Shown here: positions 1 to 8,905 of the stretch, one piece after another
Numbering within the stretch: the stretch's first letter is position 1
Layout of the letters: each line of letters begins with the position of its first letter
NCBI GenBank assembly: GCA_965201155.1
Contig: OZ241752.1
Span: forward strand, 2,480,001-2,544,000
Length of the DNA stretch: 64,000 bases
Source of the DNA: JANQOH01 sp965201155
GTDB taxonomy: Bacteria; Pseudomonadota; Alphaproteobacteria; UBA7887
Reading direction: 5' to 3'
Notes under the pieces: model-generated
What the model saw: the letters and a program-made list of their open reading frames with translations, nothing else
Told to the model about the DNA's origin: nothing
Database searches by the model: none
Translations under genes and position numbers: made by a program

Positions 1-1579
1 CGAGGGCTTCGCGCAATGCCTCCTGCGCGGCGCGCAGCTCCTGTTCGGCGACGGCGAGGCCGCCATCCTCGATGCGCAGGGCGACATCCCACAGCAGATC
101 GACGACTGAGCGAATGTCGGCCTCGCCGCTGACAAGGCGAAGCCGGGTGGTGGCGGCGCGCAGCCCGAGAAAGGCGGGGATGTCGCCGGCAAAGGCTTCG
201 GGCGCCGTCAGCAGTTCTTGCAGGCCGGCCCGTACCTGTCCGGCGGCTGCGTGGTCAAGCGCGAGGTTGCGGCGCAGATCAATGATCTCGATCGCCACCG
301 GGTGAATGAAGGGGCGTTGCGGCAGCACCATGCCGAATTCCGGGGCGGGGCCGTACTGGCCGGCATTGTCACGGGCGGTGAGGTTCATCATGACCGGCAG
401 GCCGGCCCAGGGATGGGCGGTGAGATCGTGATAGCTGGACTCTTCCGCGGTGACGGGTTGCAGTCCGGGGAGCGGCAGGGAGAAGTTGATGGGCCAGGCG
501 TCGTCCTGGATTTCGGCGCGGCGAATGGCGACTTCCACCGCGTCGAGGCCGAAATCGTCCTCTGCCATATAGCTCAGGCGGAGCACGCCGCGGCGCGTCG
601 CCACGGGTTGTTCTGCGAGCGCGACGGATGGCGGTGCGTCGTCGATCAGGGCCACCTCCCAGGCGCCCAGTGTGCGCTCTCCCTGAGTAATGTCGATGGT
701 GAGGCTGCCGCCGGAGGCGGCGGGGGAGAGCACATGTTCGAGCGTGAAATTGCCATCGCCTTCCGGCTGGAACGAGAATGGCGCGGCATTGGCGCCGAGA
801 ACCGGCGCTTCGGCGCCGCCGCCGAACACGCGGGCGCTGAGGATACTGCCAGTGACGGATTCATGCGCGCCGGCGGGGACGGGCGCGGTCGGGTCGGCGC
901 CCCCGGGCGGCGTGAGGAAAATGGGCGGCAGGCCGGTATAGGCCGGAGGGTCGATCCATGCGGTGAGGCGGCCGGGCGGCGCAGGCTGGCTCTTGTCAAA
1001 AGCGAGTGCCGCGGCGAAATAGTCGTCGGCGCGGTTTCCGGCGAAGGCGCCGGCGACTGCCAGCGTCAGCACCAACAGCGCGCGCAGCGCCAGGGGGTCG
1101 CGCAGGGTCAGCAGCGGTTGCGGCGGCGCAACCCGCAGCAGCGGGAGAAGGCGGGCCATGCGCTGTCGGTGCGCTTCCCAGAGAAAGCGGCCCTGGCGGT
1201 CGCCCGGGGCGAGCGCGGGGGTGTCGAGCAGCGAGGAAAGGGGGCGGTGCCGAACGCCGCTTTCGCGCTCCAGCCGGCGCACGGCGTCGCTGCGGGCGGG
1301 GCGCCGGGGCGCGCGGGCGGCGTGCCACAACCCGACCGCAAAGGCCGAGGCGAATGCGGCCAGCAAGGCGGCATGCAGCGGCAGGGGGGCCGCCTGCCAT
1401 ATGCCGAACAAGGTGATTGCGGCAAATGCTGCAAGGATTGCCAGCAATGGCCACAAGGCGGGCCATAGCCCTTCCCACCGCAGCAAGAGTGCGCTCAGCC
1501 AGAGGCGCCGCGCCACCCGGCGGCCGAGGGGGTCGACGTCGCCAGTGTCGCGAGGCGCGCCGTAGCGTGGGTGCTTCAT
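1..1579 (-). CDS. DUF4175 / TIGR02302 family membrane protein (3' part cut off)
   Basis: This gene runs off the left edge; the first 526 codons are visible. The N-terminus (MKHPRYGAPRDTGDVDPLGR) is followed by two hydrophobic segments at about residues 25-80 and a third near 165-180, then a long non-membrane region. This matches the large DUF4175 (TIGR02302) alphaproteobacterial family, whose function is not established. The start is fixed by an ATGA overlap with the lysA stop (1576-1579), which implies translational coupling at the end of the argH-lptM-lysA operon. The same gene order is common in Alphaproteobacteria. The family call rests on layout and context as much as on sequence. Confidence 0.8.
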   Translation of the reverse strand, partial: MKHPRYGAPRDTGDVDPLGRRVARRLWLSALLLRWEGLWPALWPLLAILAAFAAITLFGIWQAAPLPLHAALLAAFASAFAVGLWHAARAPRRPARSDAVRRLERESGVRHRPLSSLLDTPALAPGDRQGRFLWEAHRQRMARLLPLLRVAPPQPLLTLRDPLALRALLVLTLAVAGAFAGNRADDYFAAALAFDKSQPAPPGRLTAWIDPPAYTGLPPIFLTPPGGADPTAPVPAGAHESVTGSILSARVFGGGAEAPVLGANAAPFSFQPEGDGNFTLEHVLSPAASGGSLTIDITQGERTLGAWEVALIDDAPPSVALAEQPVATRRGVLRLSYMAEDDFGLDAVEVAIRRAEIQDDAWPINFSLPLPGLQPVTAEESSYHDLTAHPWAGLPVMMNLTARDNAGQYGPAPEFGMVLPQRPFIHPVAIEIIDLRRNLALDHAAAGQVRAGLQELLTAPEAFAGDIPAFLGLRAATTRLRLVSGEADIRSVVDLLWDVALRIEDGGLAVAEQELRAAQEALREAL

Positions 1580-2877
1580 GCGCTTTGCCGCTGCTCCGTG
1601 GGGCGAGTTTCCGCGTCCTCCAGCCATTCCGGAAGACGATCCTGCCCGATCAATGTCGCATAATCCACACGCGGACGCACGATCGCGAAACGGTTGCCGG
1701 AGACCATCACCTCCGGGATCAGGAGCCGGCTGTTATAGGTGGACGCCATGGTTGCCCCGTAGGCACCGGCGGAGAACAGGGCGAGACGGTCCCCCGGCGT
1801 TAGAGGCGGCAGGGGTATGTCGGCGGCGAAACAATCGCCTGATTCGCATACCGGACCGACGAGATCAGCGGGGGTGAGGGGGGCGGCGGCGGGCGGCGGC
1901 GTGAGCAGCGCCGTGCGGTGCCGGGCGCCGTAGAGGGTCGGCCGCAGCAGGTCGTTCATCGCGGCATCGACGATCACGAAACGGCGCCCGCTTTCCCATT
2001 TGTCATAGATTACGCCGGTGACCAGCACGCCGGCATTACCGACAATGGCACGGCCCGGTTCGATTACCAGCCGACAGTCAAGCCCGGCAGTGACATCGTC
2101 GATCATAGCGGCATATTCGACGGCGGATGGCGGGGTTTCGGCACCGTAGCGGATGCCAAGTCCGCCGCCGAGGTCGAGGCGGGCGATAGCGTGTCCGTCC
2201 GCGCGCAGTTGGCGGACCAGTTCGGCGGTGCGCGCGAAAGCGCGCCGAAACGGCGTCAGTTCGGTGATTTGCGAGCCGATATGGACGTCGACGCCCTCCA
2301 CGAGGATGCCGGGCAGCGCGGCAGCGCGGCGATAGAGAGTGGGAGCGCGGGCGATGTCTATGCCGAATTTGTCGCCGCGGCGCCCCGTGGCGATCTTGTC
2401 GTGGGTTCCCGCGTCGATGTCGGGATTGACGCGCAAGGCGATGCGTGCGGTAACACCCAGCGCTGCCGCTACTTGCGACAATTGGTTCAGTTCAGGTTCG
2501 GATTCGACGTTGATGCGGGTTACGCCGTGCTGCAGGGCGAAGGCCATTTCGGCGCGGGTCTTGCCGACGCCGGAGAAGACGATTTTTTCGGGGAGGATTC
2601 CGGCGGCAAGGGCGCGGCGGGTTTCGCCTTCGCTCACGACGTCGGCGCCGGCGCCGAGGTGGGCAAGGGTGGCTATGACGGCCTGGTTGGGGTTTGCCTT
2701 GACGGAATAGGCGATCAGCGTGTCGCGGGAGGCGAAGGCATCTGCAAGGGCCTGATAGCGGCGCGTGATGCCCGCGGTGGAATAACAATAGAATGGCGTT
2801 CCGACGGCTTCCGCAATGTCGGCGAGGGGGACTTGCTCGGCTGCGAGCTGGCCGCCGCGGTAGTCGAATTCCTGCAT
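1576..2877 (-). CDS. lysA: Diaminopimelate decarboxylase
   Basis: LysA is a PLP enzyme that decarboxylates meso-diaminopimelate to L-lysine, the last step of lysine synthesis, in the cytoplasm. The 433-residue product has the fold-III decarboxylase landmarks: FYCYSTAGITRRY near the N-terminus, the PLP lysine in AYSVKANPN, the barrel motif VHIGSQITE, and the substrate/PLP cysteine motif GPVCESGDCFA near the C-terminus. The frame is open further upstream, but that part overlaps the lptM reading frame and is arginine-rich noise. The ATG at 2877 (MQEFDYRGGQ) gives the usual family length. The gene lies 26 nt after lptM and overlaps the following DUF4175 gene by 4 nt. Confidence 0.96.
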   Translation of the reverse strand: MQEFDYRGGQLAAEQVPLADIAEAVGTPFYCYSTAGITRRYQALADAFASRDTLIAYSVKANPNQAVIATLAHLGAGADVVSEGETRRALAAGILPEKIVFSGVGKTRAEMAFALQHGVTRINVESEPELNQLSQVAAALGVTARIALRVNPDIDAGTHDKIATGRRGDKFGIDIARAPTLYRRAAALPGILVEGVDVHIGSQITELTPFRRAFARTAELVRQLRADGHAIARLDLGGGLGIRYGAETPPSAVEYAAMIDDVTAGLDCRLVIEPGRAIVGNAGVLVTGVIYDKWESGRRFVIVDAAMNDLLRPTLYGARHRTALLTPPPAAAPLTPADLVGPVCESGDCFAADIPLPPLTPGDRLALFSAGAYGATMASTYNSRLLIPEVMVSGNRFAIVRPRVDYATLIGQDRLPEWLEDAETRPTEQRQSA

Positions 2878-2903
2878 TCGGTCGTCCTGTTCCGGTGCTC
2901 GTC

Positions 2904-3047
2904 TCAGGCGTCCGGGCGAGGCTTCCGCCCGGGTTTTTCGGGCGGCGCCTTGCGCCCGCAAGCGGTCAGCGCGCCGGCGAGGCAGAAGGCGAGCGCGAGG
3001 CGCAGGAAGCGGCGCCGCGCGCCGGGTTCGACGGGCCGGCGGATCAC
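2904..3047 (-). CDS. lptM: LptM-like small lipoprotein
   Basis: A 47-residue lipoprotein starts at GTG 3047, which overlaps the argH stop as GTGA. It has an arginine-rich n-region (RRRFLR), a hydrophobic stretch (LALAFCLAGA) and the lipobox LTAC with Cys30, then a short tail GRKAPPEKPGRKPRPDA. Short Cys-Gly-x-Lys-Gly/Ala-Pro-Pro lipoproteins between argH and lysA, or beside dapF in Enterobacteria, form the LptM (YifL) family. LptM in E. coli helps the LPS translocon LptDE mature in the outer membrane. The family and position match well; the role here is inferred from the family. Confidence 0.8.
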   Translation of the reverse strand: MIRRPVEPGARRRFLRLALAFCLAGALTACGRKAPPEKPGRKPRPDA

Positions 3048-4462
3048 AGATATTGCTCGCGCGCCGCCGCAATGGCTTCGCGGACGCGGTGTGGTGCGGT
3101 GCCGCCTTGGCTGTTGCGCCCGGCAACAGAGCGGGCGGTGGTGAGGGCGGCGACAACGGCGGCAGTGATGCGCGGTTCCTCGGCCTGGAACTCCGCCTGG
3201 GGCAGCGCGGCGAGAGTGCAGCCGGCCTTTTCGGCGCGGCGCACGATACGCCCGGTGACGCGATGCGCCTCGCGGAACGGCAGGCCGAGCGCCTGCACCA
3301 GCCAGTCGGCGAGGTCAGTCGCGGTCGTGTAGCCTTCGGTCGCCAGTGCGTTCATGCGTTCAGTATTGACCGCCATGCCGCGGATCATGCCTGTCATCAC
3401 CCTTATGCACAGCCCGAGCGTGTCGAGCGCGTCGAATACGGGTTCCTTGTCTTCCTGCATGTCCTTGGAATAGGCGAGGGGCAGGCCCTTCATGGTCGTC
3501 AGCAGGCTGATCAGGGCGCCAGTGATGCGGCCGCTCTTGGCGCGGACGAGTTCGGCGGCGTCCGGGTTGCGCTTTTGCGGCATGATCGACGAACCGGTGG
3601 TGAAGTCTTCGGACAGGGTGACGAGGCGAAAGCCGGCGCTGGACCAGACGACGAGTTCTTCAGCGAAGCGCGACAGATGTCCGACGGTGATGGCCGCGGC
3701 GGCGAGGGTTTCGAGGGCGAAATCACGGTCGGACACGGCGTCGATGGAATTCGCGGCGGGTCGGTCGAAGCCGAGGGCGGCGGCAGTCATCACGCGGTCT
3801 ATGGGGAAGGACGTGCCGGCGAGTGCGGCGGAGCCGAGAGGGCATTCGTTGAGGCGCGCGCGGGCATCGCGGAGGCGTCCGCGGTCGCGCCCGGCCATTT
3901 CGACATAAGCCATGAGATGATGGCCGAGGGTGACCGGCTGCGCGGGCTGGAGGTGCGTGAAACCAGGCATGACCGTTGCCGCATGTTCCTCGGCGCGGTC
4001 AAGCAGGGCGGCTTGATAATCGCACAAGGCGGTATCGAGCGCGTCGATGGTGCCGCGCACCCAGAGGCGGAAATCGGTGGCGACCTGGTCATTGCGTGAC
4101 CGCGCGGTATGGAGGCGTTTTCCGGCTTCGCCGATGAGGCTGGTAAGGCGGGCCTCGATGTTGAGATGGACGTCTTCGAGCGCCGGGTCGAAGGTCATGG
4201 TGCCCGCTTCGATTTCCGCTTCTATGGTGTCGAGGCCTTCGATAATCGCGGCGCCATCGGCAGCGCTGAGGATATTGCGGGCCACGAGCATTCGGCAGTG
4301 GGCGCGGCTGCCCGCGATGTCTTCGGCGTAGAGGCGCTTGTCGAACCCGACGGAGGGGTTTATTTCGGCCATGGCGTCAGCGGGGTCGGCCGCGAAATGA
4401 GCGCCCCACAAGTCTCGTGCCGCGGCGCCGGGCAGGTCGGATGCCGGTTTGTCGTGGGTCAT
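3044..4462 (-). CDS. argH: Argininosuccinate lyase
   Basis: ArgH cleaves argininosuccinate to arginine and fumarate, the final step of arginine synthesis. The 472-residue protein has the fumarase/aspartase superfamily signature GSSIMPQKRNPD, and TARSRNDQVATDFRLW and MPGFTHLQPAQPV further upstream in the chain. The ATG at 4462 (MTHDKPASD) is chosen over an in-frame start 22 codons upstream because GGAGGACTC lies just before it, and the upstream part would overlap the divergent promoter region. It is the first gene of a minus-strand operon with lptM, lysA and the DUF4175 gene, divergent from the tlpA-type gene. Confidence 0.97.
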   Translation of the reverse strand: MTHDKPASDLPGAAARDLWGAHFAADPADAMAEINPSVGFDKRLYAEDIAGSRAHCRMLVARNILSAADGAAIIEGLDTIEAEIEAGTMTFDPALEDVHLNIEARLTSLIGEAGKRLHTARSRNDQVATDFRLWVRGTIDALDTALCDYQAALLDRAEEHAATVMPGFTHLQPAQPVTLGHHLMAYVEMAGRDRGRLRDARARLNECPLGSAALAGTSFPIDRVMTAAALGFDRPAANSIDAVSDRDFALETLAAAAITVGHLSRFAEELVVWSSAGFRLVTLSEDFTTGSSIMPQKRNPDAAELVRAKSGRITGALISLLTTMKGLPLAYSKDMQEDKEPVFDALDTLGLCIRVMTGMIRGMAVNTERMNALATEGYTTATDLADWLVQALGLPFREAHRVTGRIVRRAEKAGCTLAALPQAEFQAEEPRITAAVVAALTTARSVAGRNSQGGTAPHRVREAIAAAREQYL

Positions 4463-4527
4463 GAGTCCTCCGCCGGCGTGGCCGGCTTCGTTCATCCGTT
4501 TCAGCATAATGCACGGGGAGCGCGTCA

Positions 4528-5115
4528 ATGTCGAAGACTACCCGTTCCGGCTTTCTTGTTGCGGCGCATGGTGCGGCGGCGGCGCTGCTGGCGCTGGTGA
4601 TCGTCTCGGTTCTGGATTTCGGGGCGATAGAGCCGTCCGGTTCCGCGGCGGCTGCGCGGCCGGCGGCCGCAATCCTGCCGGCGGTGTGGCACGAGACGCC
4701 TCAGCCGGTCGCGGACTTTGCGTGGGAAGATGCGGGCGGGGCGTCGGTGAAACTCGCTGATTTTGCCGGCAAGCCGGTCTTGCTCAACTTGTGGGCGACA
4801 TGGTGCGCGCCGTGTATTCACGAAATGCCGTTGCTGGATGCGCTGGCGGGCGATGCGGACGGGGAATTCGCGGTGGTGGTGCTGAATCAGGACCGTGCGC
4901 TGCCTGATGCGCGCGCCTGGTGGGAGGAGCGCGGGTTTGCGCATCTGCGGCTTTATCTGGACCCTGGCCTGGCGGCATTCCGCGCCCTGAGTGTGCGCGG
5001 TCTGCCGCTGACATTGCTGATTGATGCGCGGGGGCGCGAAGTCGGGCGCGTGGAGGGTGTGGCCGAATGGACCTCGCCGGAGATCGCCGCGTTTGTGAGG
5101 GGGCTGACGGGGTGA
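4528..5115 (+). CDS. tlpA: TlpA-type membrane-anchored thiol:disulfide reductase
   Basis: A thioredoxin-fold protein of 195 residues with an N-terminal membrane anchor or uncleaved signal (about residues 10-30). The redox motif WCAPC lies at residues 92-96 inside LLNLWATWCAPCIHEMP. TlpA proteins face the periplasm and keep cysteines reduced, for example in cytochrome oxidase copper-site assembly. A purine-rich GGGGAGCG precedes the ATG. The gene is divergent from argH, the conserved arrangement in many Alphaproteobacteria. The cis-proline loop is visible as RGLPLTLLID. The class is secure, the exact partner is not. Confidence 0.9.
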   Translation: MSKTTRSGFLVAAHGAAAALLALVIVSVLDFGAIEPSGSAAAARPAAAILPAVWHETPQPVADFAWEDAGGASVKLADFAGKPVLLNLWATWCAPCIHEMPLLDALAGDADGEFAVVVLNQDRALPDARAWWEERGFAHLRLYLDPGLAAFRALSVRGLPLTLLIDARGREVGRVEGVAEWTSPEIAAFVRGLTG

Positions 5116-5122
5116 CGGCGCT

Positions 5123-5136
5123 TCCCGGTTTCGGGA
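5123..5136. terminator. Weak hairpin between convergent genes
   Basis: TCCCG and CGGGA form a 5-bp stem around a GTTT loop, directly between the ends of the convergent tlpA and vapC-like genes. There is no T-tract, so it is only a possible bidirectional terminator. Confidence 0.3.
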
Positions 5137-5140
5137 TTGG

Positions 5141-5527
5141 TCAGGGGCGGATAAGGCGGATTTCAACGCCGAGATCGATGTCCGCCCAAGCTTTGTCAGC
5201 GGTCAGTGCGGGCCGCTGGCGCTGCGCTGCCGTCTGCAGACAGGCGCGATCGCCGAGGGAAAGGCCGCGATGGCGCGTTGCGGTGCGCAGGGCGCCTGTT
5301 TCGATCGCCTGGTCGCTGTCAAAGGGGATGATCTCCAGGTCCATGAGCGCGACGGCGCGCCGGATTGCGGCGTAATCGACGCCGAGATCAGCGAGGCGAG
5401 CGGCGACTTCGGCGATATTGACTGCCGACGCCGCCGCGTCACCGCGTGCATCGTTCACCATGTCGGCGCCCGGTTCGTCGAGCAAAAAGGCGAGTATTGC
5501 CGACGCATCGAGGATGACGGTGCTCAC
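5141..5527 (-). CDS. PIN-domain toxin, VapC-like
   Basis: A 128-residue PIN-domain protein, the fold of VapC toxins, which are Mg-dependent RNases. The acidic active-site residues are in place: Asp7 in VILDASAILAFL, Glu in SAVNIAEVAARL, Asp in LSLGDRACLQTA, and a C-terminal Asp in ALTADKAWAD. The start is GTG at 5527, overlapping the stop of the AbrB-type gene by 4 nt, the standard antitoxin-toxin coupling. The RNA target cannot be read from sequence. Confidence 0.88.
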   Translation of the reverse strand: MSTVILDASAILAFLLDEPGADMVNDARGDAAASAVNIAEVAARLADLGVDYAAIRRAVALMDLEIIPFDSDQAIETGALRTATRHRGLSLGDRACLQTAAQRQRPALTADKAWADIDLGVEIRLIRP

Positions 5528-5910
5528 GCGCGGTCTTCCTGTGCCGCTTCCCGCCGCCGTTCCATGATCAACCGGTCCACCACACTGACGCCTTCGGGTA
5601 CATGACGGGCAAGCAGCTCGCGTACCCGCCGCACTTCCGTCCGGTCGCTGACGACGCGGAGCTCATCGCCGGCGAGCTGCATGAACACGGCAGTTCCCTC
5701 GCGGATTCCGAGGATTTCGCGATACGCGGCGGGTATGACAACGCGCCCGCCGGGGCCGACGGTGACGCGCACCTGTTCGCGGGGGACGGAACCCGCGGCG
5801 CTCGCGGGGGGATGCTGATCGCCCCAGGGGACGCGCGCTTCCGCGAGGGTGTGACCCGGCTGCACATCGTCGAGAGAGTGGCGATTGCCTTGTTCGGTAT
5901 GTGTTGGCAT
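5524..5910 (-). CDS. AbrB/SpoVT-type antitoxin partner of the PIN toxin
   Basis: A 128-residue protein with a swapped-hairpin AbrB DNA-binding domain at about residues 45-85 (RVTVGPGGRVVIPAAYREI, then LGIREGTAVFMQL). This is the usual VapB fold. The C-terminal part (VRRVRELLARHVPEGVSVVD) probably wraps the toxin. About 44 residues precede the DNA-binding domain, longer than most VapB proteins. No in-frame ATG lies closer to the domain and the ribosome site is poor, so the true start is uncertain. It precedes and overlaps the vapC-like gene and is expected to autoregulate. Confidence 0.82.
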   Translation of the reverse strand: MPTHTEQGNRHSLDDVQPGHTLAEARVPWGDQHPPASAAGSVPREQVRVTVGPGGRVVIPAAYREILGIREGTAVFMQLAGDELRVVSDRTEVRRVRELLARHVPEGVSVVDRLIMERRREAAQEDRA

Positions 5911-6105
5911 GGGAGCACCACGGAGACTGATGTTGAGTTGAGGCGTATGGGGGGTTTAGTGGGTGATGTCAATAGTGTGGGATATGGCAGATCATTATAT
6001 TATGACAAATAGTGGATTATGTGTCATTGATGGGGTGTGCGGCGCGATTTTGTCGCGGCGTTCGGTTCGCTATGGTGTGCGCGGCGCATGCGAGGGGAGG
6101 GCGTG

Positions 6106-6531
6106 ATGGCTTACTGGTTGATGAAATCGGAACCGAAATCCTATTCGTGGGATGATCTGGTGGCTGACGGACGCACGGAATGGGATGGCGTGCGCAACTA
6201 CCAGGCGGCGAACAACCTGAAGGCAATGAGGGTGGGCGATCGCGCGTTCTTCTATCACTCGATAATCGGCAAGGAGATTGTCGGCGTCATGGAAGTGGTA
6301 CGGGAAGCTTATCCCGACCCCACTGATGCGAAGGGGCGCTTCGTTATGGTGGATGTCGTGCCGCTGATGCCCGTGCCGACCCCGGTGACGCTGGCGGCGG
6401 CCAAGGCGGAGCCGCGTCTTGCCGAACTGGCGCTGGTGCGGCTTTCGCGGCTATCGGTTGCGCCGGTGAGTGCGGGGCATTGGGCGATCCTGTGCGAGAT
6501 GGGCGGCCTATCGTGTCAGGCAGCGGAGTAG
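6106..6531 (+). CDS. EVE domain protein
   Basis: A 141-residue single-domain EVE protein (PUA-like superfamily). Such domains bind modified bases in nucleic acids. Typical features are the N-terminal AYWLMKSEPKSYSWDDL, the VRNYQAANNLKAMRVGD stretch and FYHSIIGKEIVGVMEV. The ATG at 6106 is preceded by GAGGGGAGG. The 3' end overlaps the probable start region of the following Rieske gene. The ligand is not known for bacterial members. Confidence 0.93.
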   Translation: MAYWLMKSEPKSYSWDDLVADGRTEWDGVRNYQAANNLKAMRVGDRAFFYHSIIGKEIVGVMEVVREAYPDPTDAKGRFVMVDVVPLMPVPTPVTLAAAKAEPRLAELALVRLSRLSVAPVSAGHWAILCEMGGLSCQAAE

Positions 6532-6911
6532 CGTTATGCGGCGCCGGGGAACTGACGCCCGGCAGCACGAGGGCCATCGCCACGGCTGATGCGACGGCGC
6601 CGGATTTCTTTCTCGTCCGGCGCGGCGAGCGGGTGCTTGGTTATGTCAATGACTGTCCGCACGCGCATACCCCGCTGGATTTGCAGCCCGGGCGGTTCCT
6701 GTCCCGCGACGGCTCGTGTCTGATGTGCCGCACGCATGGCGCGCGCTTTGATATCGATACGGGACGGTGTTTTCGCGGTCCGTGTGTCGGTGCGGTGCTG
6801 ACACCGGTACCGCTGACCGTAGCGGACGGGATCGTGTATCTGACGGCTGACGGGGTTGGCGGCTGGAGTCTGGCGCCGAGGCGTGGACGGGCGGCGGCAT
6901 TGTCAGGATAA
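6513..6911 (+). CDS. Rieske [2Fe-2S] protein, small ferredoxin-like
   Basis: A stand-alone Rieske domain of about 132 residues. The cluster ligands are visible as CPHAHTPLD (Cys-x-His) and CRTHGARF (Cys-x2-His), about 20 residues apart. Proteins like this act as electron-transfer ferredoxins or nitrite-reductase NirD-like subunits; no partner oxygenase lies next to it. A GTG at 6513 inside the EVE gene's end is the preferred start; an in-frame ATG at 6480 is possible but lies deeper in the EVE gene. The acs gene follows after 33 nt. Confidence 0.85.
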   Translation: MSGSGVALCGAGELTPGSTRAIATADATAPDFFLVRRGERVLGYVNDCPHAHTPLDLQPGRFLSRDGSCLMCRTHGARFDIDTGRCFRGPCVGAVLTPVPLTVADGIVYLTADGVGGWSLAPRRGRAAALSG

Positions 6912-6944
6912 TTATTGCCGACGGCGATTTTGGGAGACGCAGAG

Positions 6945-8885
6945 ATGTCCGACGAACAGCTTATTCCTGTTCCGCAGGCGGTCGCGCAGACGGCGCACAT
7001 CGACGATGCCGGCTATCGGGAGATGTATCGCCGTTCGGTTGAGGAACCGGAGGCTTTCTGGTCCGAACAGGCCCGCCGGCTCGATTGGATTACACCGCCC
7101 ACGAAGGTCAGGGATGCGTCCTTCGCGAGGGAGTCGGTTTCCATCAGGTGGTTCGAGGACGGGGCATTGAATGTCGCGGCGAATTGTGTGGACCGTCACG
7201 CCGCGCGCACGCCGGACCGGACGGCGATCCTGTGGGAAGGGGATGACCCGGCGGATTCGAAGACCATCACCTATGCCGAACTGAGGTCGGAAGTGTGCCG
7301 CATGGCCAATGTCCTGCGCGATATGGGGGTGAGCAAGGGCGACCGTGTAACGATCTACATGCCGATGATTCCGGAGGCGGCTTACGCCATGCTCGCCTGC
7401 GCGCGGATCGGTGCGATTCACTCGGTGGTGTTTGGCGGTTTCTCGCCCGACGCGCTGGCGGACCGCATTCATGACTGTGACTCGAGTGTCGTGGTGACGG
7501 CGGATGAAGGCTTGCGGGGCGGGCGGAAAGTTCCGTTGAAGGCGAATACGGATCAGGCGCTGCAGCGTTGTCCCGGCGTGAGTTCGGTGCTGGTGATTCG
7601 CCGCACCGGCGGCGATACGGGCTGGGAAGAGGGCCGTGATGTGTGGTGGCACGAGGCGCGCGACTGCGTGTCGGACGAGTGCGATGCGCGGGCCATGGAC
7701 GCGGAAGACCCCCTGTTCATTCTTTACACCTCGGGTTCGACGGGAAAACCAAAGGGTGTATTGCACACGTCGGCCGGGTATCTGCTTTATGCGTCATTGA
7801 CTCATCATTATGTATTCGACTGTCGCACAGACGATATTTACTGGTGTACGGCAGATGTCGGCTGGGTCACCGGGCACAGTTACATTGTATATGGCCCGCT
7901 GGCCAATGGCGCGACTACGCTAATGTTTGAAGGTGTTCCGAATTATCCGGATTCGTCGCGGTTCTGGCAGGTGGTGGACAAGCACCGGGTTTCGATCTTC
8001 TACACGGCGCCGACGGCGATCCGGGCGCTGATGCGCGATGGCGACGGGCCGGTTGCGGCGACCAGCCGCAAGAGCCTGCGGGTGCTGGGTTCGGTCGGCG
8101 AGCCGATCAATCCCGAGGCCTGGCTCTGGTATTACAATGTGGTTGGCGATGCACGGTGTCCGATCGTCGATACTTGGTGGCAGACAGAGACGGGCGGGGT
8201 GATGATCACGCCGCTTCCCGGAGCGACGGCGCTCAAGCCGGGTTCGGCGACGCGGCCGTTTTTCGGCGTGCAGCCTGTGCTCGTTGATGGCGAGGGGGCG
8301 GTGCTGGAGGGGGCGGCGACGGGTAATCTGTGCATTGCCGAGTCGTGGCCGGGGCAGATGCGCACGGTCTATGGCGACCACCAGCGGTTTGTGGACACGT
8401 ATTTCTCAACCTTTCCGGGGCGGTATTTCAGCGGGGACGGGTGTCGGCGCGATGCCGATGGATATTACTGGATTACCGGCCGCGTGGACGATGTGATCAA
8501 TGTTTCAGGCCACCGCATGGGGACGGCGGAAGTCGAGAGCGCACTGGTGGCGCATGACGCGGTCGCGGAAGCTGCGGTGGTGGGTTACCCGCACGATATC
8601 AAGGGGCAGGGGATTTACGCCTATGTCACCCTGGTCGCCGGGGTTGAGGCCAGCGAACCGCTGCAACGGGAGTTGGTGCGGTGGGTTCGCAAGGAGATCG
8701 GGCCGATTGCGACGCCCGACCTGATTCAATGGGCTCCCGGATTGCCGAAGACCCGTTCGGGCAAGATCATGCGGCGGATCCTGCGCAAGATTGCGGCGAA
8801 CGAGCATGGTGAACTGGGTGACACGTCAACGCTGGCCGACCCGGGTGTTGTCGATGAACTGGTGGATAACCGGATGAATCGATAG
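6945..8885 (+). CDS. acs: Acetyl-CoA synthetase (AMP-forming)
   Basis: A 646-residue adenylate-forming enzyme making acetyl-CoA from acetate, ATP and CoA in the cytoplasm. It has the P-loop-like motif YTSGSTGKPKG, the core motif WWQTETGG, YFSGDGCRRDADGYYWITGR and the C-terminal catalytic/acetylation lysine in RSGKIMRRILRKIA. Length and the N-terminal cap (EAFWSEQARRLDW) match Acs rather than medium-chain ligases. The start ATG at 6945 has GGGAG upstream. Propionyl-CoA synthetase is the main alternative, but the overall match favours acetate. Confidence 0.93.
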   Translation: MSDEQLIPVPQAVAQTAHIDDAGYREMYRRSVEEPEAFWSEQARRLDWITPPTKVRDASFARESVSIRWFEDGALNVAANCVDRHAARTPDRTAILWEGDDPADSKTITYAELRSEVCRMANVLRDMGVSKGDRVTIYMPMIPEAAYAMLACARIGAIHSVVFGGFSPDALADRIHDCDSSVVVTADEGLRGGRKVPLKANTDQALQRCPGVSSVLVIRRTGGDTGWEEGRDVWWHEARDCVSDECDARAMDAEDPLFILYTSGSTGKPKGVLHTSAGYLLYASLTHHYVFDCRTDDIYWCTADVGWVTGHSYIVYGPLANGATTLMFEGVPNYPDSSRFWQVVDKHRVSIFYTAPTAIRALMRDGDGPVAATSRKSLRVLGSVGEPINPEAWLWYYNVVGDARCPIVDTWWQTETGGVMITPLPGATALKPGSATRPFFGVQPVLVDGEGAVLEGAATGNLCIAESWPGQMRTVYGDHQRFVDTYFSTFPGRYFSGDGCRRDADGYYWITGRVDDVINVSGHRMGTAEVESALVAHDAVAEAAVVGYPHDIKGQGIYAYVTLVAGVEASEPLQRELVRWVRKEIGPIATPDLIQWAPGLPKTRSGKIMRRILRKIAANEHGELGDTSTLADPGVVDELVDNRMNR

Positions 8886-8905
8886 CTGCGCCTGCGGCTC
8901 GACCT

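Noticed and set aside
4463..4528. An argH start 22 codons upstream of 4462
   Set aside because: The upstream codons fall in the divergent promoter region, and the GGAGGACTC ribosome site fits only the ATG at 4462.
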